Assembly (NCBI RefSeq): GCF_001400735.1
Contig: NZ_LJPW01000144.1
Span: forward strand, 62,001 to 126,000
Direction: 5' to 3'
Length of the DNA: 64,000 nucleotides
DNA from: Pseudomonas caricapapayae
GTDB lineage: Bacteria > Pseudomonadota > Gammaproteobacteria > Pseudomonadales > Pseudomonadaceae
In this document: positions 1 to 8,841 of the stretch, piece after piece
Position numbering within the stretch: position 1 is the first letter of the stretch
How the letters are laid out: every line of letters starts with the position of its first letter
The notes under the pieces: generated by a model
Databases searched by the model: none
The model's input: only the letters and a program-made list of their open reading frames with translations
Told to the model about the DNA's origin: nothing
Made by a program: the position numbers and the translations under genes

Positions 1-1119
1 GGCATTGGAGATAAAGCCGGTCTCCACCAGAATCGACGGAATATCCGGCGACTTGAGCACCATGAAACCTGCCTGCTCGACGCGTGACTTGTGCAGCGAA
101 GTGACGCGGCCGATGTTGCTCAACACCTTCTGGCCGACGTTCAGGCTCGAAGACAGCGAAGCGGTCATGGACAGGTCCAGCAATACCCCGGCGAGCATGC
201 GGTCCTTGTCATCAAGGCTTACCGCGCCGGCACCACCGATCAGGTCGGAGCGGTTTTCGCTGTCCGCCAGCCAGCGTGCCGTTTCGGAGGTCGCGCCACG
301 ATCGGACAAGGCGAACACCGACGCACCAAACGCCGCAGTGGACGGCGCGGCATCGGCGTGAATGGACACAAACAGGTCGGCCCCCTTGGAACGGGCGATC
401 TCGGTACGTTTGCGCAGCGGAATGAAGTAGTCGCCGGTCCGCGTCAATTCGGCGCGATAGCCTTTCTCAGCGTTGACCTGGCGCTGCAGTTCCTTGGCAA
501 TCGACAGCACCACGTTTTTCTCTTTCTGGCCGGCACCGCCCGACGCTCCCGGGTCTTCGCCGCCGTGTCCGGCATCGATCACCACGATAATGTCACGTTT
601 GCCATTGGGCACCGGAGTCAGCTTGATTTCAGGCTTGGCCGGACTGACCGGAACAGCGGGCGCAGTATTGGCGGCGGTATCCGGAATCACCGGTGTCGGG
701 TTTGCGTCAGCGGCGTTATCGAACAGGTCGACCACCAGACGATTGCCGTACTGCTGATTCGGCGCAAGCGTGAAACTTTTGGGTGTCACCGCCTTTTTCA
801 GATCGATGACCACGCGCAGATCAGTCGGCGTGCGCTGAGCAGAGCGCATGCTGCTGATCGGTGTATTGGCTGTCGACACATTCAGCGGACCACCGAGTGT
901 CGCGCCGTTGATATCGATTACCAGACGATCAGGCGAAGTCAGGGTGAACACACTGTGCTGGACAGGCCCGGACAGGTCGAATACCAGACGCGTGTTGTCC
1001 GGTGCTCGCCATAAGCGGACACTTCGTACTTGCGTAGCGGCAACCGCCTCGACAGCCAGGGCCATCAGCAGCAGACCAACTACAGTAACCAGCGCGCGCA
1101 TGCGCATACCTAACCCCAT
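1..1119 (-). CDS. amiB: N-acetylmuramoyl-L-alanine amidase AmiB, C-terminus cut by window edge
   Basis: Periplasmic zinc amidase that removes stem peptides from peptidoglycan at division. 373 codons are visible; the rest lies left of base 1. A signal peptide (residues about 1-28, hydrophobic core LVTVVGLLLMALAV) is followed by an AMIN domain (about 30-140) for septal targeting, a Pro/Ala-rich linker, and an Amidase_3 domain from about residue 170. The zinc-site motif DAGHGGEDPG lies near residue 178 and SIHADA near 253. The ATG at 1119 is two bases after the tsaE stop, so the genes are coupled; ATGs a few codons in are possible alternatives. In pseudomonads mutL usually follows, which would be off-window. 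The family call is secure. Confidence 0.93.
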   Translation of the reverse strand, partial: MGLGMRMRALVTVVGLLLMALAVEAVAATQVRSVRLWRAPDNTRLVFDLSGPVQHSVFTLTSPDRLVIDINGATLGGPLNVSTANTPISSMRSAQRTPTDLRVVIDLKKAVTPKSFTLAPNQQYGNRLVVDLFDNAADANPTPVIPDTAANTAPAVPVSPAKPEIKLTPVPNGKRDIIVVIDAGHGGEDPGASGGAGQKEKNVVLSIAKELQRQVNAEKGYRAELTRTGDYFIPLRKRTEIARSKGADLFVSIHADAAPSTAAFGASVFALSDRGATSETARWLADSENRSDLIGGAGAVSLDDKDRMLAGVLLDLSMTASLSSSLNVGQKVLSNIGRVTSLHKSRVEQAGFMVLKSPDIPSILVETGFISNA

Positions 1120-1121
1120 AT

Positions 1122-1592
1122 CTATTTGAATTCCAAAGCCAAAGTGGCACACCAGCGTTCGCCGCGCGAGCCCAGCGGGCTCAATATCACGGACCGGCCT
1201 TCTCCGTGCGGCCCAATGGTAATGGTCAGGTCAGGCTTTGGCAAAAAGCCTGCACCACGCTGGGGCCATTCAATCAGACAAAGCGCATCGCCGTCGAAGT
1301 AATCGCGCCCCCCCATGTACTCGAGTTCTTCAGGGTCGACCAGCCGATACAGGTCGAAGTGGAACACCCGTATTGCACCGATTTCGTATGGCTCGACCAG
1401 TGTGAAAGTAGGACTCTTGACGGCCCCCGCATGCCCGAAACCGCGAATCATTCCCCGCGAAAGCGTGGTTTTTCCAGCACCCAGATCGCCGTCGAGAAAG
1501 ATGACACCCTGCCCTTCGGTAACCGCAGCCAGGCGTGCACCAAAACTCATCATGGCTTCTTCGCCAACCACGTGCAGCGTTAAATCAGACAC
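1122..1592 (-). CDS. tsaE: tRNA threonylcarbamoyladenosine biosynthesis ATPase TsaE
   Basis: Cytoplasmic P-loop ATPase that works with TsaB/TsaD to make t6A37 on ANN-decoding tRNAs. The 156-residue protein has the Walker A motif GDLGAGKTTL near residues 33-42 and the family motifs SPTFTLV and HFDLYRL. I chose a GTG start (VSDLTL) at 1592, which gives the usual family length; the reading frame stays open further upstream but only inside nnrD. The GTG lies within the last codons of nnrD (13-base overlap), and the stop sits two bases before amiB, giving a coupled nnrD-tsaE-amiB operon. Confidence 0.95.
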   Translation of the reverse strand: MSDLTLHVVGEEAMMSFGARLAAVTEGQGVIFLDGDLGAGKTTLSRGMIRGFGHAGAVKSPTFTLVEPYEIGAIRVFHFDLYRLVDPEELEYMGGRDYFDGDALCLIEWPQRGAGFLPKPDLTITIGPHGEGRSVILSPLGSRGERWCATLALEFK

Positions 1593-3070
1593 GGTTGCAG
1601 CTCCTCCAGTAACTGACGAATGGCAGGAATAATATCGCTGGCGGCCAGCCCGCGACCGTATTCGCCGATTTTCTGACCTGCACTTGCGTGCAACCACACT
1701 GCCAGACAAGCCGCATCGAAGGGCGTCAGATGCTGTGCCAGAAGCGCACCGATCAACCCGGCCAGCACGTCGCCCAGCCCCGCTGTGGCCATGGCCGGAT
1801 GGCCACGATCGCACAACGCCAGGCGCCCTTGCGCGTCGGCAATCAGGCTGCCGGAGCCCTTGAGCACGCAAACCGTGTCGAACTTGCGCGCCAGCGCCCG
1901 TGCGGCGGCGGGACGGTCTGCCTGAACTTCCTTGATGTCTATGCCCAGCAGGCGCGCTGCCTCGCCCGGGTGCGGGGTAATGACACACCCCTTGGGCAGG
2001 CTCACCAGCCCGGCGGCCAACATATTCAGCGCATCGGCATCCCACACCTGTGGCCGGTCGGCATCGGAGGCAGCCGACAGCAAGCTGCGCCCCCAGGCGG
2101 CCTGCCCCAACCCCGGACCGACCACCAGCACGCTGGCCGGCTCGATCAATGCCATCAACTGGTTTGCCGAACGAATGCCCGCGCTCATGATTTCCGGCAT
2201 GCGGGTCAGGGCGGCCGGCACATGCTCGGCTCGGGTCGCCAGCGTCAGCATGCCAGCACCGCTACGCAGGGCGCTTTCAGCGCTGAGCAAAGCCGCACCG
2301 CCAAACCCGTGATCGCCTCCGATGACCAGTACACGACCGAACATGCCTTTATGAGCGGTACGTGGACGCGGTGCCAGCGTCGGCAAGTTGAGCGGACCGA
2401 GGCGCTTTGCGCTGACCGGCACCTGCGCAACCAGCGCCGGATCCGCCCGCAAGTCATCGAACACAAGCTCGCCCACCAGATCGGCCGCATTGCCGGTCAA
2501 CAATCCCAGCTTGAGACCGATGAAAGTAACCGTCACGTCGGCACGCACCGCCACGCCCAGAGTCTGGCCGGTATCTGCGCTCAAGCCCGAAGGAATGTCC
2601 ACGGCAGCAACCGGCAGACTGCTGGCATTGATCGCGTTGATGGCCGAAAGATAGGGTTCACGCACATTGCCATTGAGCCCGGTGCCGAGCAAGGCATCCA
2701 GCACTACACCGGCCAACGGCTGGTCGGCCCACGCCTGGGTGTCGATGCCGGAAGCTGCCGCATGCGCCGAAGCGGCATCCCCCGTCAATGCAGCCGGATC
2801 GCCGACGGCCAGCACCCTGACCTGCCAGCCTGCCTTGTGCGCCAGTGCTGCCACCAGATACCCGTCGCCGGCGTTGTTGCCGCGGCCGGTCAGTACAGTC
2901 AGCTCGTTCGCTTCAGGCCAGCGCCGGAGGATCGTTCGCCACAGCGCCTGTGCAGCGCGCAGCATCAATTCCAGGCCTGGCGTACCGGCCGCAATCAGCC
3001 GTGCGTCGAGGTCGCGGACCTGCGCAGCGCTGTACAGCGCGTCGGGTAAATAAGGTTTAGTGTCGAACAT
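1580..3070 (-). CDS. nnrD: Bifunctional NAD(P)HX epimerase/dehydratase
   Basis: Repairs hydrated NADH/NADPH. The N-terminal YjeF_N epimerase (about 1-215, with GRGNNAGDGY as the nucleotide loop) interconverts R- and S-NAD(P)HX. The C-terminal ribokinase-like dehydratase (about 225-490, with VIGGDHGFGGAA and GLGDVLAG) dehydrates S-NAD(P)HX using ADP. The length is 496 residues from the ATG at 3070 (MFDTKPYLPD); an in-frame ATG 13 codons upstream gives an unlikely extension. Transcribed away from queG, it heads the tsaE/amiB group, as in many proteobacteria. Also called nnr or yjeF. Confidence 0.94.
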   Translation of the reverse strand: MFDTKPYLPDALYSAAQVRDLDARLIAAGTPGLELMLRAAQALWRTILRRWPEANELTVLTGRGNNAGDGYLVAALAHKAGWQVRVLAVGDPAALTGDAASAHAAASGIDTQAWADQPLAGVVLDALLGTGLNGNVREPYLSAINAINASSLPVAAVDIPSGLSADTGQTLGVAVRADVTVTFIGLKLGLLTGNAADLVGELVFDDLRADPALVAQVPVSAKRLGPLNLPTLAPRPRTAHKGMFGRVLVIGGDHGFGGAALLSAESALRSGAGMLTLATRAEHVPAALTRMPEIMSAGIRSANQLMALIEPASVLVVGPGLGQAAWGRSLLSAASDADRPQVWDADALNMLAAGLVSLPKGCVITPHPGEAARLLGIDIKEVQADRPAAARALARKFDTVCVLKGSGSLIADAQGRLALCDRGHPAMATAGLGDVLAGLIGALLAQHLTPFDAACLAVWLHASAGQKIGEYGRGLAASDIIPAIRQLLEELQPCLI

Positions 3071-3133
3071 GCGTCTATGGGCTCCGATGTCTGGCAGAAT
3101 TATACGCACCTTGGCCCCGGTTTCTCTCTGCGC

Positions 3134-4222
3134 ATGTCCGCTATTACTGCTGTACTCCCCACCTCCGACGATCTTGCCGCCCTTGCCCTGTCAATCAAGG
3201 CGTGGGGGCGTGAGCTGGGCTTTCAGGAGGTAGGGATAAGCGGTCTGGACCTTGCAGAGCACGAGCAGCACCTGCAACGCTGGCTCGAAGCAGGCTATCA
3301 CGGGGAAATGGACTATATGGCAGCCCACGGCAGCAAACGTTCCCACCCGGATGAGCTGGTGCCGGGAACACTGCGCGTTGTGTCGCTGCGCATGGACTAT
3401 CTACCGGGCGACACCAAGATGGCCGAACGCCTGACAGAGCCCGAAAAGGCCTACGTTTCACGCTATGCCCTGGGCCGCGACTATCACAAGCTGATCCGCA
3501 AGCGTCTGCAGCAACTGGCCGAGCGCATTCAACAGGCCATCGGCCCCTTTGGTTTTCGGGCGTTTGTGGACAGCGCGCCCGTGCTGGAAAAGGCCATCGC
3601 CGAGCAGGCCGGGCTGGGCTGGATCGGCAAGAATACGCTGGTCCTCAACCGCAAGGCCGGCAGCTTCTTCTTTCTTGGCGAGCTGTTTGTCGATATCCCG
3701 TTGCCGGTCGATGCCCCTCATGCGACGGAACATTGCGGGCGCTGTACGGCCTGTCTGGACATCTGCCCGACGGCCGCGTTTGTCGGTCCTTATGTCCTGG
3801 ATGCGCGGCGTTGCATTTCCTACCTGACCATCGAGCTGAAAACGGCGATTCCTGAAGAACTGCGCCCATTGATCGGCAACCGGGTGTTCGGCTGTGACGA
3901 CTGCCAGATCGTCTGTCCGTGGAACCGTTTTGCCCGACCAACCGAGCAAAGCGATTTCCAGCCGCGCCATAACCTGGACAACGCCGGGCTGGCCGAGCTG
4001 TTTCTGTGGGATGAAGAAAAGTTTCTCGGCAGCACCGAAGGCTCGCCACTGCGCCGGGCGGGTTATGAGCGCTGGCTGCGCAACCTTGCCGTCGGCCTCG
4101 GTAACGCGCCCTCCACCATCCCGGTGATCGAAGCCCTGCAAACCCGCCGCGACTATCCCTCGGAACTGGTCAGGGAACATGTGGAATGGGCGCTGCGCAG
4201 GCATGGCGTGGCACCGCTTTAA
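3134..4222 (+). CDS. queG: Epoxyqueuosine reductase QueG
   Basis: Cobalamin- and Fe-S-dependent enzyme for the last step of queuosine formation in tRNA. The 362-residue protein carries two [4Fe-4S] motifs: CGRCTACLDIC (Cys201, 204, 207, 211) and GCDDCQIVCP (Cys254, 257, 261). The C-terminus shows the HEAT-like repeat typical of longer QueG forms. I chose MSAITAVLP at 3134; an in-frame start 57 bases upstream would add an atypical N-terminus overlapping the divergent nnrD promoter region. It is divergent from nnrD with 63 bases between starts. Confidence 0.94.
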   Translation: MSAITAVLPTSDDLAALALSIKAWGRELGFQEVGISGLDLAEHEQHLQRWLEAGYHGEMDYMAAHGSKRSHPDELVPGTLRVVSLRMDYLPGDTKMAERLTEPEKAYVSRYALGRDYHKLIRKRLQQLAERIQQAIGPFGFRAFVDSAPVLEKAIAEQAGLGWIGKNTLVLNRKAGSFFFLGELFVDIPLPVDAPHATEHCGRCTACLDICPTAAFVGPYVLDARRCISYLTIELKTAIPEELRPLIGNRVFGCDDCQIVCPWNRFARPTEQSDFQPRHNLDNAGLAELFLWDEEKFLGSTEGSPLRRAGYERWLRNLAVGLGNAPSTIPVIEALQTRRDYPSELVREHVEWALRRHGVAPL

Positions 4223-4244
4223 ACAGGCAGCGCGGCCCAGACTT

Positions 4245-4317
4245 GTGACGCGGAGCGTCACCAAAGGCACTCCCGCGCTGGAGCGTGGGGAACCATAATT
4301 TACCGTGCCTACGCTCT
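4245..4317. repeat. REP-like palindromic module downstream of queG
   Basis: This holds a perfect 7-bp inverted repeat GTGACGC-gga-GCGTCAC (4245-4261), then an imperfect palindrome CCCGCGCTGGAGCGTGGG (4272-4289), then ACGCTCTGCG (4311-4320). The same modules recur at 17265-17407 and 33490-33690. It lies between the convergent queG and the TRIC-family gene, where such repeats often act as transcript ends or mRNA stabilisers; that role is inference. Confidence 0.6.
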
Positions 4318-4326
4318 GCGCCCTCC

Positions 4327-4938
4327 TCAGGGCTCGTCTTTATAGATGAACTTGGGCATTTCCCAATGGAAACGAATCGCCAGCAGGCGCAGCAGCAAGC
4401 CGCCGAACAGGGTGATCAGCACCGCCTGCTCGTTCGGTAGCTGCAGGTACTGGCACAGCAGAAAACACCACGCGGCCAGAAAAGACACACTGGCGTACAG
4501 CTCGCGGCGAAAGATCAGCGGGATGTCGTTGCAAAAAATATCGCGCAGGATGCCACCGAAGACTCCGGTGATGACGCCACACACTGACGCGATCACCAGA
4601 CCATGCCCTGCTTCCAGCGCAGTCATGCAGCCAATCAGGGTGAAGGCCACCAGCCCCAGCGCGTCCAGTACCAGAAACAGTGAGCGCAGATGGCGCATCA
4701 GTGGTGCGATAAAAATCGTCACCAGCGCCGCCACGCTGGTCAGTATCAGATACTCCGGGTGCTTGACCCAGGTCAGCGGATAATGCCCGATCAGCACGTC
4801 ACGCACCGAACCACCACCCAGCGCCGTGACGCAGGCGATCAACACCACACCGAACCAGTCCATCCCTCGACGACCGGCAGACAGTGCGCCTGTCATGGCT
4901 TCGGCAGTGATGGCGATCAGATAAAGCATCAGCAACAT
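4327..4938 (-). CDS. TRIC-type (UPF0126/YicG-like) membrane protein
   Basis: A 203-residue integral membrane protein with about seven hydrophobic segments spread over its whole length. The two glycine-rich motifs GGGSVRDV (about 42-49) and GGILRDI (about 128-134) sit in an internal two-fold repeat. This is the bacterial trimeric intracellular cation channel (TRIC) fold, formerly UPF0126. Homologues conduct K+ or other cations in vitro; the physiological role here is unknown. It is a single gene, convergent with queG and followed upstream by orn on the same strand with a gap of about 96 bases. Confidence 0.85.
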   Translation of the reverse strand: MLLMLYLIAITAEAMTGALSAGRRGMDWFGVVLIACVTALGGGSVRDVLIGHYPLTWVKHPEYLILTSVAALVTIFIAPLMRHLRSLFLVLDALGLVAFTLIGCMTALEAGHGLVIASVCGVITGVFGGILRDIFCNDIPLIFRRELYASVSFLAAWCFLLCQYLQLPNEQAVLITLFGGLLLRLLAIRFHWEMPKFIYKDEP

Positions 4939-5034
4939 GGGGGCGACTCTGCGACAAGGGCGCGCAGTCTAACCAGCGGCCCTGCGCACTGAAAGAGTGC
5001 AGCGAAGATTATTCACTGCACGCGCATGCCCTGA

Positions 5035-5571
5035 TCAAGGCTTGATGAAATGCTCACGGTAGAAACGCAGTTCGGCGATCGACTCGCGGATGTCATCCAG
5101 CGCCAGATGCGTACTGCCTTTCTTGAATTTCAGCTCGGGGGACCAGCGCGCAGCCAGCTCCTTGAGGGTCGAGACATCCAGATTCCGGTAGTGGAAGTAG
5201 TTTTCCAGGGTCGGCATATGGCGATACAGGAAGCGGCGATCCTGACAAATGCTGTTGCCGCAGATCGGCGAACTGCGCTCGGGAACCCACAGTTTGATGA
5301 ACTCAAGGGTCTGCGCCTCGGCGTCGGCCATGTTGACGGTGCTTTCGCGGACTCGCTGCGTCAGGCCCGAACCACCGTGCTGGCGAGTGTTCCACTCGTC
5401 CATGGCGGCCAGTGTCTCATCGCTCTGATGCACGGCAATCACCGGGCCTTCGGCCAGGGTGTTCAGCTCACTGTCGGTGATGATCGTGGCCATTTCGATA
5501 ATGACATCGGTATCAGGGTCCAGACCGGTCATTTCCAGATCGATCCAGATCAGGTTCTGCTTGTTCTGCAT
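5035..5571 (-). CDS. orn: Oligoribonuclease
   Basis: A 3'-5' exoribonuclease of the DEDDh family that degrades 2-5-mer RNAs and pGpG, the product of cyclic-di-GMP turnover. The 178-residue protein has IDLEMTG (Asp/Glu metal ligands, about 10-16), ICQDRRF and the STHLALDD motif holding the catalytic His and last Asp. The ATG at 5571 has a GAGGAG ribosome site upstream; an in-frame ATG 66 bases further up would add an atypical extension. Divergent from rsgA, as in P. aeruginosa. Confidence 0.96.
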   Translation of the reverse strand: MQNKQNLIWIDLEMTGLDPDTDVIIEMATIITDSELNTLAEGPVIAVHQSDETLAAMDEWNTRQHGGSGLTQRVRESTVNMADAEAQTLEFIKLWVPERSSPICGNSICQDRRFLYRHMPTLENYFHYRNLDVSTLKELAARWSPELKFKKGSTHLALDDIRESIAELRFYREHFIKP

Positions 5572-5679
5572 GTGTCGACTCCTCAGCGTAGGCGCGCAGT
5601 TTAGCTCACCCTGCCGTGCTAGACTCCTGCCGATCAATCGTACTGCCTAATTCATCGGTTACATCACATCGGAACACCC

Positions 5680-6711
5680 ATGGCCAAACGCCAACTCAAT
5701 CGTCGTCAGAACTGGCGCATCGAAAAAATTCAGGGCGAGCGTGCTGCCCGCGCAGCAAAACGCGAGTCCGCTACGCTTGAAACGCTCGAAGGCGGCGATC
5801 TCGGCCCCGAGCAGACCGGCCTGGTGATTGCTCACTTCGGTGTGCAAGTCGAGGTCGAGGCTCAGGAAGGCGACGCGAGCGGTCAGGTATTTCGCTGCCA
5901 TTTGCGCGCCAATCTACCTGCGCTGGTCACCGGCGATCGCGTCGTATGGCGCGCCGGCAATCAGGGCATCGGCGTCATTGTCGCGCAACTGCCTCGCACC
6001 ACCGAGCTGCGCCGCCCGGACTCCCGTGGCCAGCTCAAACCTGTGGCAGCCAACGTCGATTTGATCGTGATCGTGTTCGCCCCCATGCCCGAGCCGCATG
6101 CCAACCTCATCGACCGTTATCTGGTTGCGGCCGAGCATGCAGGGATTCGTCCGCTGCTATTGCTCAACAAGGCCGACCTGATCGACGAGCAGAATGCCCC
6201 CGCGCTTAACGCGCTGCTGGCGGTCTATCGCACGCTGGGTTACCCGGTGCTGGAAGTGTCGGCGCATCATGGTGACGGCATGCAGACTCTGCAAAGCCAG
6301 CTTGACGGCCACATCAGCGTGTTCGTTGGCCAGTCCGGCGTCGGCAAGTCTTCGCTGGTCAACAGCCTGCTGCCGGAGACGGACACACGCGTCGGTCCGC
6401 TGTCCGAAGTCTCGGGTCAGGGCACACACACCACGACCACCGCGCGCCTGTTCCACTTTCCGCGTGGCGGCGATCTGATCGATTCCCCGGGCATCCGTGA
6501 ATTCGGCCTGGGGCATGTCAGCCGTGCAGACGTGGAAGCCGGTTTCATCGAGTTCAACGACCTGCTCGGTACATGTCGCTTTCGTGACTGCAAGCATGAC
6601 CGCGAACCGGGCTGCGCTCTGCTCAAGGGGCTTGAAGACGGCCGTGTGCAGCAGCAGCGCATGAACAGCTATCGCTCGATCATTGCCAGCCTGCCGCAAG
6701 ACAGCTATTGA
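5680..6711 (+). CDS. rsgA: Small ribosomal subunit biogenesis GTPase RsgA
   Basis: Circularly permuted GTPase that checks late 30S assembly. The 343 residues contain a basic N-terminus, an OB fold (about 50-115) and a G domain in permuted order: NKADL (G4, about 164), then GQSGVGKSSL (G1, about 217) and DSPG (G3, about 268). The C-terminal zinc knuckle reads CRFRDCKHDREPGC (about 302-315). Convergent with motB across a bidirectional hairpin terminator. Some annotations use yjeQ or engC. Confidence 0.96.
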   Translation: MAKRQLNRRQNWRIEKIQGERAARAAKRESATLETLEGGDLGPEQTGLVIAHFGVQVEVEAQEGDASGQVFRCHLRANLPALVTGDRVVWRAGNQGIGVIVAQLPRTTELRRPDSRGQLKPVAANVDLIVIVFAPMPEPHANLIDRYLVAAEHAGIRPLLLLNKADLIDEQNAPALNALLAVYRTLGYPVLEVSAHHGDGMQTLQSQLDGHISVFVGQSGVGKSSLVNSLLPETDTRVGPLSEVSGQGTHTTTTARLFHFPRGGDLIDSPGIREFGLGHVSRADVEAGFIEFNDLLGTCRFRDCKHDREPGCALLKGLEDGRVQQQRMNSYRSIIASLPQDSY

Positions 6712-6730
6712 ACACTGAAACGCCATATAC

Positions 6731-6757
6731 AAAAACGCCGCGATGATCGCGGCGTTT
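6731..6757. terminator. Bidirectional rho-independent terminator between rsgA and motB
   Basis: A near-perfect palindrome, AAAAACGCCGCG-atga-TCGCGGCGTTTTT, lies 19 bases after the rsgA stop and before the motB stop on the other strand. It has a GC-rich stem with T runs on either strand, so it should end both convergent transcripts. Confidence 0.85.
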
Positions 6758-6773
6758 TTGCATGGCGTACGGC

Positions 6774-7799
6774 TTAGTTCTGGGCCGGCTCGACGCGCAG
6801 CTTGCCCTCATCAAAGATGTTCAGCTTTTGACGTATCTCGTGAGGCTGGGCGTACGCCTGCGGATCGACCGGGGCAGCAGTCGAAGCCCCTGGAGCAGCG
6901 GGAGCAGCGGGAGCAGCAGGCGCAGACTTGGCTGGCGGCGCGGCGCCGGAGTTCTGGTCGCCCTCGATACGCTGCTGAGCCTTTTTGGTCAGGACCACGA
7001 TATCGATGCGGCGGTTGACCGGATTGGTCGGGTTCTCGTGATCATAAAGAGCCGACGAGGCATACCCCACCACCCTGGCCACCTGAGAATCCGGATAAGT
7101 ACCGGCGACCAGCGCACGACGGGCAGCGTTTGCGCGGTTGGCCGACAGTTCCCAGTTACCGAACCCGCCGTTGCCTACAAAAGGTGTCGCGTCGGTATGA
7201 CCACTGATGCTGATCTTGTTCGGCACACTTTTGATGGTGTCAGCCATCGCCAGCAGGATGTCTTCGAAATAGGGTTTCAGCCGCGCACTGCCCGAGTCGA
7301 ACATCGGCCGGTTGTCGGCGTCCATGATCTGGATGCGCAAGCCGTCCTGGGTGATCTCGAACAGAATCTGGTCCTTGAATTTCTGCAGTTGCGGGTTTTC
7401 CTCGACCTTGTTCTGCAACTCCTGCAGGAGCATCTCCAGACGTTCCTGCTCCACCGATTCGGCCTTGGTCTCCGAGGTTTCTGCCTCGATCGGCACGGTG
7501 TCAGGTGAAGGAGTGGTCTTGACCTCAGGGTTCAGTGTCTGATTTGGCGACATCTCCGGCGAACCGCCCAGATCGATGACATAAGGCGACCCGCTGTCAG
7601 AAAAGCCCACCGGGTCCTTGAAGTAACCGGCCACCGCGAGCAACTGTTCCGGCGTCGCGGACGACATCAGCCACAGCACCAGAAAGAACGCCATCATTGC
7701 CGTTGCGAAGTCGGCAAATGCGATTTTCCAGGCACCGCCGTGATGTCCGCCACCAAAGCGCTTTACGCGCTTGATGATAATCGGCTGATTATTTTCCAT
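6774..7799 (-). CDS. motB: Flagellar motor stator protein MotB
   Basis: Peptidoglycan-anchoring stator subunit. The 341 residues comprise a basic N-terminus, one membrane helix (about 28-50) starting at the proton-carrying Asp30 in FADFATAMM, a plug/linker, and an OmpA-like domain (about 155-280, with SGHTDATPF and ANRANAARR). A Pro/Ala-rich tail (about 290-325) follows. It lies three bases downstream of the motA stop in one operon behind a FliA-type promoter. This is the motAB-type stator, not the motCD pair, judged by the motA/orn/rsgA neighbourhood. Confidence 0.95.
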   Translation of the reverse strand: MENNQPIIIKRVKRFGGGHHGGAWKIAFADFATAMMAFFLVLWLMSSATPEQLLAVAGYFKDPVGFSDSGSPYVIDLGGSPEMSPNQTLNPEVKTTPSPDTVPIEAETSETKAESVEQERLEMLLQELQNKVEENPQLQKFKDQILFEITQDGLRIQIMDADNRPMFDSGSARLKPYFEDILLAMADTIKSVPNKISISGHTDATPFVGNGGFGNWELSANRANAARRALVAGTYPDSQVARVVGYASSALYDHENPTNPVNRRIDIVVLTKKAQQRIEGDQNSGAAPPAKSAPAAPAAPAAPGASTAAPVDPQAYAQPHEIRQKLNIFDEGKLRVEPAQN

Positions 7800-7802
7800 G
7801 AC

Positions 7803-8654
7803 TTAGCGACCGCGAACCGCTTGTTCCAGCTCGCTGAAGCTGGGGCGATGCAGCGGGTAGAGAACCTTGCGGCCAAATTCGACGGCCAGCGAGGGCGGCA
7901 TGCCGGACGCCGAAGCCACCAGAGACGCCTTGATGCTCTCGTAGACGTTCATTTCTTCCTTGGCATCATGCGCAAGGCAGGTGGCCAGAGGACCGAAAAA
8001 GCCGTACGCCGCAAGAATACCGAAGAATGTACCGACCAGCGCAGCACCTACGTGCATACCGATCGCAGCCTTGTCGCCCGACCCCAGCGACGCCATGGTC
8101 ACGACGATACCCAGAACCGCTGCCACGATACCGAAGCCAGGCATGCCGTCGGCGATACCGGTAATGGCGTGGGAGGGATGCTCGAGCTCTTCTTTCATGC
8201 TCAGCAGTTCCATGTCGAACAGGCCTTCCAGCTCATGCGGGGCCATGTTGCCGGACGACATGATGCGCAGGTAGTCGCAGATGTACGCAGTCATGCGCTC
8301 ATCTTTCAGGACACCGGGGTATTTGGCGAAGATCGGGCTGGAAGCGGCGTCTTCGATATCCCCTTCGATCGCCATCATGCCTTCACGACGGCTCTTGTTG
8401 AGGATTTCGTACACCAGCCCCAGGACTTCAAGGTAATAGGCATGTGTGAAGCGCGTACCGAACATCTTCAGCGACTTCTTGAACACGTGCATGGTCATGT
8501 AGCCAGGGTTGGCCTGGAGGAACGCGCCCAGCGCAGCACCGCCGATAATCAAGACCTCGTAGGGCTGGAACAGCGCCATGATCTTGCCATGGGACAGCAC
8601 ATATCCGCCGAGGACGCTCGCGATAACGACAATGATGCCGATAATTTTAGCCAT
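7803..8654 (-). CDS. motA: Flagellar motor stator protein MotA
   Basis: Proton-channel stator subunit in the inner membrane, 283 residues. Four hydrophobic segments are visible (about 2-20, 34-50, 165-190, 200-220) with a cytoplasmic loop between TM2 and TM3 that contacts FliG. The PGFGIVAAVLGIV segment holds the conserved proline of the third helix. It is first in the motAB operon and its upstream region has a sigma-28 promoter match. The ATG at 8654 has only a weak Shine-Dalgarno sequence. Confidence 0.95.
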   Translation of the reverse strand: MAKIIGIIVVIASVLGGYVLSHGKIMALFQPYEVLIIGGAALGAFLQANPGYMTMHVFKKSLKMFGTRFTHAYYLEVLGLVYEILNKSRREGMMAIEGDIEDAASSPIFAKYPGVLKDERMTAYICDYLRIMSSGNMAPHELEGLFDMELLSMKEELEHPSHAITGIADGMPGFGIVAAVLGIVVTMASLGSGDKAAIGMHVGAALVGTFFGILAAYGFFGPLATCLAHDAKEEMNVYESIKASLVASASGMPPSLAVEFGRKVLYPLHRPSFSELEQAVRGR

Positions 8655-8720
8655 AGGAGAAAATACTTTACTGAGTCGGGTTCAGGGACAGTCCGGAAGT
8701 TCTTGAATCTCTTCTTCTCC

Positions 8721-8747
8721 TTATCGGCCTAACTGGGCCAGACTATA
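8721..8747 (-). promoter_or_regulatory. Sigma-28 (FliA) type promoter for motAB
   Basis: Read on the minus strand: TATAGTCT, 11 bases, then GCCGATAA. The consensus is TAAAGTTT-N11-GCCGATAA, so the -10 matches in all eight positions and the -35 in six of eight. The -10 lies 66 bases upstream of the motA ATG. Spacing and gene content both fit a class IV flagellar promoter. Confidence 0.8.
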
Positions 8748-8772
8748 GCCGGTTCTTGTGAAAAACCCATTT

Positions 8773-8841
8773 ATCCTCCTTCATAAAAGGAGGAAAATGG
8801 CCTCAGCGCCCCGCACGCTGGCGGTCTCCCAGCTCAGATAA
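8773..8841 (+). other. Hairpin with Shine-Dalgarno site and possible 14-codon leader ORF
   Basis: TCCTCCTT (8774-8781) pairs with AAGGAGGA (8787-8794), a perfect 8-bp inverted repeat that buries a perfect AGGAGG (8788-8793). Three bases later an ATG (8797) opens a 14-codon frame (MASAPRTLAVSQLR) ending at 8841, 20 bases before the HDOD-gene ATG and out of frame with it. This could be a translational control element, but translation is unproven and the SD-ATG spacing is short. Confidence 0.35.

Noticed and set aside
1122..2045. Extended reading frame upstream of TsaE
   Set aside because: The extra N-terminus lies wholly inside nnrD in another frame and has no family similarity; the GTG at 1592 gives normal TsaE.
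4990..5025. Small inverted repeats between orn and the TRIC gene
   Set aside because: GCACT/AGTGC arms are short and lack a T run, so not called a terminator.
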